From the NCBI GenBank assembly GCA_009700815.1, contig WLLG01000188.1, forward strand, positions 1 to 5,160: a DNA stretch of 5,160 bases, read 5' to 3'. Source of the DNA: Actinomycetota bacterium. GTDB lineage: Bacteria; Actinomycetota; Acidimicrobiia; Acidimicrobiales; Microtrichaceae. Below, one piece after another: positions 1 to 3,902 of the stretch. Under the pieces are notes generated by a model, which saw only the letters and a list, made by a program, of their open reading frames with translations, ran no database searches and was not told where the DNA came from. Each line of letters starts with the position of its first letter. The first letter of the stretch is position 1. Position numbers and translations under genes: made by a program.

Positions 1-577
1 CTTCGCCGGTGTACCCCGTTCCGGCAACGATGCAGTCTGCACCTTCGAAGGTAAACTCTTTGACGCGGAATCGGCCGACCGAAGCCGCATCCGGCAAGAC
101 GGTTGCCAGTCTCTCGATAGCTTTCGGGCCTTGAATTGCGATGACGGCCCGCAGAGCTGTGGTCTCGGCAATCGAGATCTCGCCTTGTTCAGCGGCATTG
201 GCTAGGGCCGAGCGCACACCCTCGGTATTTGATGCATTCGGCATGACATCGAAGACGTCTGGTGCAACCCACCAGACAATGATGTCATCCACCACCGAGG
301 CAGTTTCTGGGTCGAGCAGATGCGTGTACTGCGCTCGACCAGGCTGGATTTTATTCAGGTCATTGGTCAGGGTTCGCTGCAAGGCCTCGAGTGCGGCAGG
401 CCCCTGAACGCGAACCGTTCCAAGATGACTGACATCGAATGCCACTGCGTCGCTGCGGCAGGCGCGATGCTCCTCCAGCGTTCCACCAGGGTACGAAAGG
501 GGCATGTCCCAACCACCAAAGGGAACCATCTTGGCGTCGAGTGCGCGGTGAACCGAATCTAGAGGTGAGAACTGCAT
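1..577 (-). CDS. gcvT: Aminomethyltransferase, glycine cleavage T protein (partial, 3' end outside window)
   Basis: T protein of the cytoplasmic glycine cleavage system. It takes the aminomethyl group from the lipoyl arm of GcvH, passes the methylene to tetrahydrofolate and releases ammonia. The first 192 residues are visible, about half of a usual T protein. Family marks in order: HRALDAKMVPFGGWDMPLSY (10-29), EEHRACRSDAVAFDVSHLG (35-53), LTNDLNKIQPGRAQYTHLLD (70-89), the VVDDIIV segment holding the Asp expected to be catalytic (95-101), NASNTEG (114-120), AIQGPKA (147-153) and GTGYTGE at the window edge (186-192). The ATG at 577 matches the usual family start and has GAGG nine bases upstream, overlapping the stop codon of the preceding merR gene. 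The 11-base gap suggests cotranscription with that gene. HLG replaces the commoner HMG, a mild change. Identity is secure; the 3' end cannot be seen. Confidence 0.95.
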   Translation of the reverse strand, partial: MQFSPLDSVHRALDAKMVPFGGWDMPLSYPGGTLEEHRACRSDAVAFDVSHLGTVRVQGPAALEALQRTLTNDLNKIQPGRAQYTHLLDPETASVVDDIIVWWVAPDVFDVMPNASNTEGVRSALANAAEQGEISIAETTALRAVIAIQGPKAIERLATVLPDAASVGRFRVKEFTFEGADCIVAGTGYTGE

Positions 578-586
578 AAATTACGG

Positions 587-590
587 CCTC
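587..590 (-). promoter_or_regulatory. Shine-Dalgarno site of gcvT, overlapping the upstream stop codon
   Basis: GAGG on the minus strand lies nine bases before the gcvT ATG and shares its G and A with the TGA stop of the merR gene. This supports the gcvT start and suggests that terminating ribosomes help start gcvT translation (translational coupling, inferred). Confidence 0.45.
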
Positions 591-1116
591 AGAGACCAGC
601 AGCCACAGAAACGGCCGGCGCTTCTGTTGCAACCGCAGAGATCTCGGTTGCGGGAGTTCCTGCCGGGCGGAACTCGACGATGCGAGCGTCCACCTCTTCT
701 TTGACGCCGGCGAGCGGAAGTACGTTGAGCACTCCCTGCCCTTTCTGCAACACGTCGATGAGTTCCTCGCCAGAGCGAACCAGAACTGAGGTTCGCCCGC
801 TAATGACCAAGTTCGCCGAGGTGATGTCCTCGATCAGGTGTTCACGCATGTAATCGAAGGCCTGCCGCACAGACTCAAGCTTGAGTCCTGCATCGAGCAG
901 CGTCTTGATGATCTTGAGTTCCAGCAAATCGCGATAGGAGTACAGACGACGAGACCCGCTACCGCGAGCTTCGGCCAGCGATGGCACCAACAGGTCGGTT
1001 CGAGCCCAGTAGTCCAACTGACGGTAGGTGATCCCGACAATCTCGGCTGTCTTGCGACCACTAAAGCCCTGCTCTGGTGTCGGCAGTTCTAGGGTTTCGC
1101 TCAAAATTTCTTGCAT
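589..1116 (-). CDS. MerR-family transcriptional regulator, Rv1830-type
   Basis: A 175-residue DNA-binding regulator. Residues about 19-90 form the MerR winged helix-turn-helix: SGRKTAEIVGITYRQLDYWA (19-38), then GSGSRRLYSYRDLLELKIIK (52-71), then LLDAGLKLESVRQAFDYMRE. From memory, GITYRQLDYWART and the GSGS.RLYS stretch match M. tuberculosis Rv1830 (also called ResR or McdR), tied to growth and cell-division control. Residues 105-150 (VISGRTSVLVRSGEELIDVL, then KGQGVLNVLPL) correspond to the small C-terminal domain of that group; no metal-binding cysteines are visible, so this is not a metal-sensing MerR. The tail (151-175) is Ala/Thr-rich and probably disordered. The ATG at 1116 has GGAG eight bases upstream. 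The gene follows the DUF151 nuclease, as in mycobacteria, and precedes gcvT by 11 bases. The 128-base leader carries a candidate promoter with an inverted repeat, so autoregulation is plausible. Family certain; targets unknown. Confidence 0.93.
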   Translation of the reverse strand: MQEILSETLELPTPEQGFSGRKTAEIVGITYRQLDYWARTDLLVPSLAEARGSGSRRLYSYRDLLELKIIKTLLDAGLKLESVRQAFDYMREHLIEDITSANLVISGRTSVLVRSGEELIDVLQKGQGVLNVLPLAGVKEEVDARIVEFRPAGTPATEISAVATEAPAVSVAAGL

Positions 1117-1124
1117 TGATCGCG

Positions 1125-1128
1125 CTCC
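1125..1128 (-). promoter_or_regulatory. Shine-Dalgarno site of the Rv1830-type merR gene
   Basis: GGAG on the minus strand, eight bases before the ATG at 1116, fixes this start over any other in the frame. Confidence 0.6.
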
Positions 1129-1174
1129 ACGTCTTTGTGCCAGTGAATTCCGGCCGCAAGTTGCATCCGAGAAA

Positions 1175-1191
1175 TTACTCCGAGGTAGTAA
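1175..1191. promoter_or_regulatory. Inverted repeat, candidate operator for the downstream merR gene
   Basis: On the minus strand the 17 bases read TTACTACCTCGGAGTAA. The outer five bases of each arm are perfectly symmetric (TTACT/AGTAA), and 6 of 8 pairs match around a single central base. It begins on the last base of a candidate -10 hexamer and would cover the transcription start, where a repressor site commonly lies. The 128-base length of this gap, against 64 bases or fewer elsewhere, supports a regulatory role. The binding protein is inferred only; either MerR protein encoded here is possible. Confidence 0.35.
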
Positions 1192-1219
1192 GTATGCGGT
1201 GGATGTTCCGATTTGCCTA
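1191..1219 (-). promoter_or_regulatory. Candidate sigma-70-type promoter for the merR-gcvT unit
   Basis: On the minus strand TAGGCA (1219-1214) matches the -35 consensus at 4 of 6 positions. It is followed after exactly 17 bases by CATACT (1196-1191), which matches the -10 consensus at 4 of 6. The predicted start falls in the inverted repeat at 1175-1191, leaving an untranslated leader of roughly 65-70 bases. Neither hexamer is strong, so this is a tentative call supported mainly by spacing and by its place in the longest gap of the window. Confidence 0.35.
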
Positions 1220-1244
1220 GTCGCAGCAGGGAGTGAGGTCGCGA

Positions 1245-1745
1245 TTAGGAACCAAAGTCCTCGGGTGAAACTTGCTCAATGAACTGTTTGAACTCTTCTA
1301 CCACTGCTTCAGGAAGGTCATCGGAGTCATCATCTGACCCCGTATCTTCAATAAATCCAGCCGTATCAAGTACTTCTTCGGAAGAGAAAATCGGGCATCC
1401 TGCCCTGACGGCGAGCGCTACGGCATCGGAGGGGCGAGCAGAAATGTGTTGCAGCCCAGAAGCAGAACTGACTTCTAGGTCGGCGTAATACGTTGTCTCA
1501 CGCAACTCGGTAATCACGACCCGTTCGAGTTGAGCGCTGAGGCCATCAAGAACATCGCAGAACAGGTCGTGAGTAAGGGGGCGAGGAGTCTCGACTCCTT
1601 CCATGGCAAAAGCAATAGCCGTAGCCTCGGGTCCACCGATAAATATCGACAATTGCCGGCGACGGCCTTGCAGTTCGCGCAACACCATCACTGGGGTGTT
1701 ACTCGGAAGTTCTACTCGCACAGCGACCAACTCAAGCTCGATCAC
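1245..1745 (-). CDS. Bifunctional nuclease family protein (DUF151), Rv1829-type
   Basis: A 166-residue protein of the DUF151/BFN family, close to the length of the mycobacterial protein at this position. Plant members are reported to have RNase and DNase activity; the role in actinobacteria is not established, so nuclease activity here is inferred from the name of the family. Visible marks: IGGPEATAIAFAMEGVETPR (36-55), PLTHDLFCDVLDGL (56-69), RVVITELRETTYYADLEV (75-92), the ARPSDAVALAVRAGCPIF signature (103-120) and EEVLDTAG (123-130). The C-terminus is acidic (DTGSDDDSDD, 134-143) and ends in a short helix-like stretch. The start is GTG: an in-frame stop lies 12 bases upstream and the overlapping ATG reads straight into TGA. 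No Shine-Dalgarno sequence precedes it, unlike ftsR or the next merR gene, so a leaderless transcript is possible. It lies 64 bases after ftsR. Confidence 0.93.
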   Translation of the reverse strand: MIELELVAVRVELPSNTPVMVLRELQGRRRQLSIFIGGPEATAIAFAMEGVETPRPLTHDLFCDVLDGLSAQLERVVITELRETTYYADLEVSSASGLQHISARPSDAVALAVRAGCPIFSSEEVLDTAGFIEDTGSDDDSDDLPEAVVEEFKQFIEQVSPEDFGS

Positions 1746-1746
1746 A

Positions 1747-1766
1747 TAGTTAGCTTAGTTGTAGTT
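1747..1766 (-). repeat. Three short direct repeats (AACTA) just before the DUF151 gene
   Basis: On the minus strand AACTA occurs at 1766-1762, 1760-1756 and 1751-1747, directly before the GTG start. The stretch is AT-rich compared with its surroundings. It contains TAAGCT (1757-1752), a TANNNT-type -10 candidate six bases before the start codon. That spacing would suit a leaderless transcript, but no good -35 is visible. The repeats are real; their function is a guess. Confidence 0.35.
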
Positions 1767-1809
1767 ACGATGCCCGCTGACTGCGCCACCTAGCCCGGCT
1801 GTCGAGCTC

Positions 1810-2964
1810 TCAGTCCTGGTCGTTGCGGGTGATTTGCGACAGCTGCCGCTGCAGCAAAGCCGCATGCAATTCAGCCCCCATGGCGAGGAGTTCATCGCAG
1901 CGCTCTGCTGCTTGTTGCCGCGATGCCGGGTTGCGCTGCTTCATGAGCGGGACAACGAGTTGCTCGACGAAACCAGCTTCTCGCTCGGCCGAGACCTTGT
2001 ACATGCGCAGGTGCCTAGGCTCAACGCCCAGTTCGGCGTAGCGAGCTGCAAAATGTGCAACCTCTACTGCCTCGCCGTCATAAGTTGGCCGGCCCCCCAT
2101 GAATCCGGGCACAACCAAACCGTATTGCTCCAGCCCTGCAAGAAGGTCCTCGCTAATGCTGCACAACTCGCATAACTCTTCAGCGGAAAGCAGCGTGTCC
2201 GAAGCTGAAGACTTCTTCTTTCGCGCAGGCTTTCCGCGCCCAGATCGCGCAGCCTCGGAGGGCTCTGATTGTGCACTGCTTGAGCCGTCGCCATCTGATG
2301 CAGCAGAGCCTTTGCGGGAACGCCCCTTGATGCGAGGATCCTCTTGAAGGGCTGCAACAACATCTGCTGGGGTGGCATGCGCAGGACGGTTTGACTCGGT
2401 CACAGGCTCTCCGGAAGTGGAAGTGGTTTCAGTTGCAAGATCTGCGTCTCGCTGGGCATTTCGGGCTTCGGGCAAAAGCGCACGGGAGCGCTGAGCAGAC
2501 GTGGAGTCTTCTGAACGCTGCGTAGCTGAAGCCACCGCTGGGTGGGCCGGAGACATACGCTCAGCCCCTGCAGCAGCCTCATCGCTCAGGCTTGGTTCGT
2601 CCTCGTCCTCGTCGTCCTCGTCATCTTGAACCGTTGATGGGTCAAGTAGATCAAGGTCGGTGGCAGTGGACCACAGTGTCGGTTGATCGCCCATGGGATC
2701 GTATTGATCGACACCTTGTTCCAACATGTTCTTGATCACTTTGAGCGGCAAGAAATTGTCTCGCTGCTGATGCAGAATCCAGCGCAGTCGCTCAATGTCT
2801 GCCTCATAGAACTTGCGATAACCAGAGCCTGTTCGTTCAGGCGCAATGAGACCCTGACTCTCAAGAAAGCGAATCTTGGAAATCGTCACATCGGGGAAAT
2901 CCTGTTGCACCATTGCAAGCACCTCGCCAATGGAAAGATGCCCCGCCGTTGCAGTATCACTCAT
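1810..2964 (-). CDS. ftsR: MerR-family cell-division regulator FtsR with a long disordered insert
   Basis: A 384-residue regulator orthologous by sequence and position to FtsR of Corynebacterium glutamicum, which controls ftsZ expression, and to M. tuberculosis Rv1828. Residues 10-82 are the MerR winged helix: LSIGEVLAMVQQDFPDVTIS (10-29), KIRFLESQGLIAPERTGSGY (30-49), RKFYEADIERLR (50-61), LPLKVIKNMLEQG (72-84). Residues 257-380 are the conserved C-terminal domain: LLSAEELCELCSI (258-270), LEQYGLVVPG (278-287), YDGEAVEVAHFAA (295-307), GVEPRHLRMYK (313-323), QRNPASRQQAAE (343-354). Between them lies an insert of about 150 residues, acidic first (114-123), then Ser/Ala-rich, then basic (211-252). 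As I recall, relatives are near 250 residues. The ATG overlaps the FHA gene stop (ATGA) and has GGAGGT five bases upstream, so the two genes are probably translationally coupled. Identity is secure; the insert's role is unknown. Confidence 0.95.
   Translation of the reverse strand: MSDTATAGHLSIGEVLAMVQQDFPDVTISKIRFLESQGLIAPERTGSGYRKFYEADIERLRWILHQQRDNFLPLKVIKNMLEQGVDQYDPMGDQPTLWSTATDLDLLDPSTVQDDEDDEDEDEPSLSDEAAAGAERMSPAHPAVASATQRSEDSTSAQRSRALLPEARNAQRDADLATETTSTSGEPVTESNRPAHATPADVVAALQEDPRIKGRSRKGSAASDGDGSSSAQSEPSEAARSGRGKPARKKKSSASDTLLSAEELCELCSISEDLLAGLEQYGLVVPGFMGGRPTYDGEAVEVAHFAARYAELGVEPRHLRMYKVSAEREAGFVEQLVVPLMKQRNPASRQQAAERCDELLAMGAELHAALLQRQLSQITRNDQD
2599..2625 (-). repeat. Acidic-codon triplet tract inside ftsR
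   Basis: The minus strand is a run of GAC, GAT and GAG codons encoding nearly uninterrupted Asp/Glu, residues 114-122 of FtsR (DDEDDEDED). Near-repeats of GACGAG/GAGGAC make it prone to slippage in steps of three, which would change the length of the acidic tract without breaking the frame. It is part of the disordered insert. Confidence 0.5.
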
Positions 2965-3425
2965 GCCGGACCTCCGAGAATCCCGATAACAAACACAAAC
3001 CTAAACTTCCCAACTTGAACCTGCGCACCCTCACGCAGCAGCGCCTGTGTAACCCGTTCGCCATCAAGGTAGGTGCCATTGAGCGAACCAGAGTCGATCA
3101 ATTGAAACTGCCCATCGGGATCTCTGCGCACCTCTGCGTGATTTCTGGACACGGTGATGTCATCAAGGAACACGATGCTCTTGGGATCACGACCAATTGT
3201 GACCACATCGGATGTGAGAGCAAACCGAGCGCCAGCAGTGGAACCGCGAGTAATGATGAGTTGCCCAACCTCGCCCGCACCGGCAACATCAACACCCACA
3301 ATGGGATAACTGCCAGTAGCAAGCTCGGTTACCTCGGGCAACTCGCCGCCACATGCTGAGCAAAAGTTTGCCCCTGGCTGATTCAGAATGCTGCAAACAG
3401 GGCAGATGACTCCATCGGCGCCCAT
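2961..3425 (-). CDS. garA: Zinc-ribbon and FHA-domain protein, GarA/OdhI type
   Basis: A 154-residue cytoplasmic regulator. Residues 8-25 form a small zinc ribbon: CPVC (8-11) and CSAC (22-25), with NQPGANF between. Residues about 55-146 form a forkhead-associated domain, which binds phosphothreonine: TIGRD (76-80), TVSRNHAEV (91-99), DSGSLNGTYLDGERV (111-125), VQVGKFRFVF (136-145). The FHA part resembles GarA (Rv1827), which regulates 2-oxoglutarate dehydrogenase and glutamate dehydrogenase, and the position between gcvH and ftsR is the same. The N-terminus differs: no ETTS-type phosphoswitch is visible, only scattered threonines (33, 37). The chosen ATG at 3425 starts just before the zinc ribbon and 11 bases after the gcvH stop. 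A start at 3524 in this frame would overlap gcvH by about 90 bases and add unlikely Arg-rich sequence. No strong ribosome site is visible, so coupling to gcvH is likely. The gene name rests on FHA similarity and position; regulatory targets may differ. Confidence 0.88.
   Translation of the reverse strand: MGADGVICPVCSILNQPGANFCSACGGELPEVTELATGSYPIVGVDVAGAGEVGQLIITRGSTAGARFALTSDVVTIGRDPKSIVFLDDITVSRNHAEVRRDPDGQFQLIDSGSLNGTYLDGERVTQALLREGAQVQVGKFRFVFVIGILGGPA
2970..2975 (-). promoter_or_regulatory. Strong Shine-Dalgarno site of ftsR
   Basis: GGAGGT on the minus strand, five bases before the ftsR ATG, lies inside the last codons of the FHA gene. It is the best ribosome site in the window and decides the start at 2964. 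Confidence 0.75.
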
Positions 3426-3436
3426 AGGTTCTGCGC

Positions 3437-3844
3437 TCAGCTCTCGGTGATTTGCCGGTAGGCGGCAGCGTCGAGAAGCTCCTGGACTGCAGCAAGATCC
3501 GTTGGTTCGATCGTAGCGATCCAACCTGCCTCGTAGGGGTCCGAATTGATTAGTTCGGGAGAGAGTTCAAGCTCCGAGTTGGTCTCCACGACCGTGCCGC
3601 TGATGGGGGCGTAAATCTCGGAGACGGATTTCGTTGACTCAACCTCGCCGCAGGTATCTCCGGCGCCCACCATGGCTCCTACCTCTGGCACTTGGACGAA
3701 CACAACGTCTCCAAGGGCATCCTGTGCGTAATCGGTAATACCGATCCGCACTTTTCCGTCCTCAATCCGAATCCACTCGTGATCGGATGAATACCTGAGT
3801 TCTTCTGGCACGTTCATGATGCCAAAGCTACCCGACACAGACAT
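3437..3844 (-). CDS. gcvH: Glycine cleavage system H protein
   Basis: The lipoyl carrier of the glycine cleavage system. It shuttles the aminomethyl group from the P protein (GcvP) to the T protein and is reoxidised by lipoamide dehydrogenase. With this start it has 135 residues. Marks: LRYSSDHEWIRIEDGKVRIG (16-35), ITDYAQDALGDVVFVQVPEV (36-55), the lipoylation region CGEVESTKSVSEIYAPISG (65-83) with acceptor Lys72, and NSDPYEAGWIATIEP (100-114). The family is usually about 125-130 residues and begins near NVPEELRY, so the ATG at 3817 would give a more typical 126-residue protein. However, GAGGA lies nine bases before the ATG at 3844, whereas no ribosome site precedes 3817; the longer form adds only MSVSGSFGI. 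The gene starts 58 bases after the PGM-like gene and heads the gcvH-FHA-ftsR run. No glycine riboswitch is visible upstream. Function is secure; only the start is open. Confidence 0.96.
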   Translation of the reverse strand: MSVSGSFGIMNVPEELRYSSDHEWIRIEDGKVRIGITDYAQDALGDVVFVQVPEVGAMVGAGDTCGEVESTKSVSEIYAPISGTVVETNSELELSPELINSDPYEAGWIATIEPTDLAAVQELLDAAAYRQITES

Positions 3845-3853
3845 ACAGATGAG

Positions 3854-3858
3854 TCCTC
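3854..3858 (-). promoter_or_regulatory. Shine-Dalgarno site supporting the longer gcvH start
   Basis: GAGGA on the minus strand, nine bases before the ATG at 3844. No comparable site precedes the family-typical ATG at 3817, so this element is the main reason for choosing the longer form. Confidence 0.45.
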
Positions 3859-3902
3859 AACTGCGATGGGTCTCCAGATCAGGTGAGCGGGAAGGCACTG
3901 CA

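Noticed and set aside
1143..1156. Adjacent palindromes GAATTC and CGGCCG in the merR leader
   Set aside because: Six-base palindromes are expected by chance. They show no spacing or symmetry relation to the promoter or start codon.
1792..1800. AGCCCGGCT palindrome in the ftsR-DUF151 gap as a terminator
   Set aside because: The arms are four bases with a one-base centre and no T-run follows, so a stable terminator hairpin is not possible.
2683..3359. Two overlapping plus-strand frames across ftsR and the FHA gene
   Set aside because: Both are antisense to well-supported conserved domains, and their translations look random in composition.
3426..3524. N-terminal extension of the FHA protein starting at 3524
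   Set aside because: It would overlap gcvH by about 90 bases and add an Arg/Cys-rich stretch with no family counterpart. The ATG at 3425 sits just before the zinc ribbon.
3845..3902. Glycine riboswitch ahead of gcvH
   Set aside because: The gap is only 58 bases, too short for the glycine aptamer, and no conserved core is visible.
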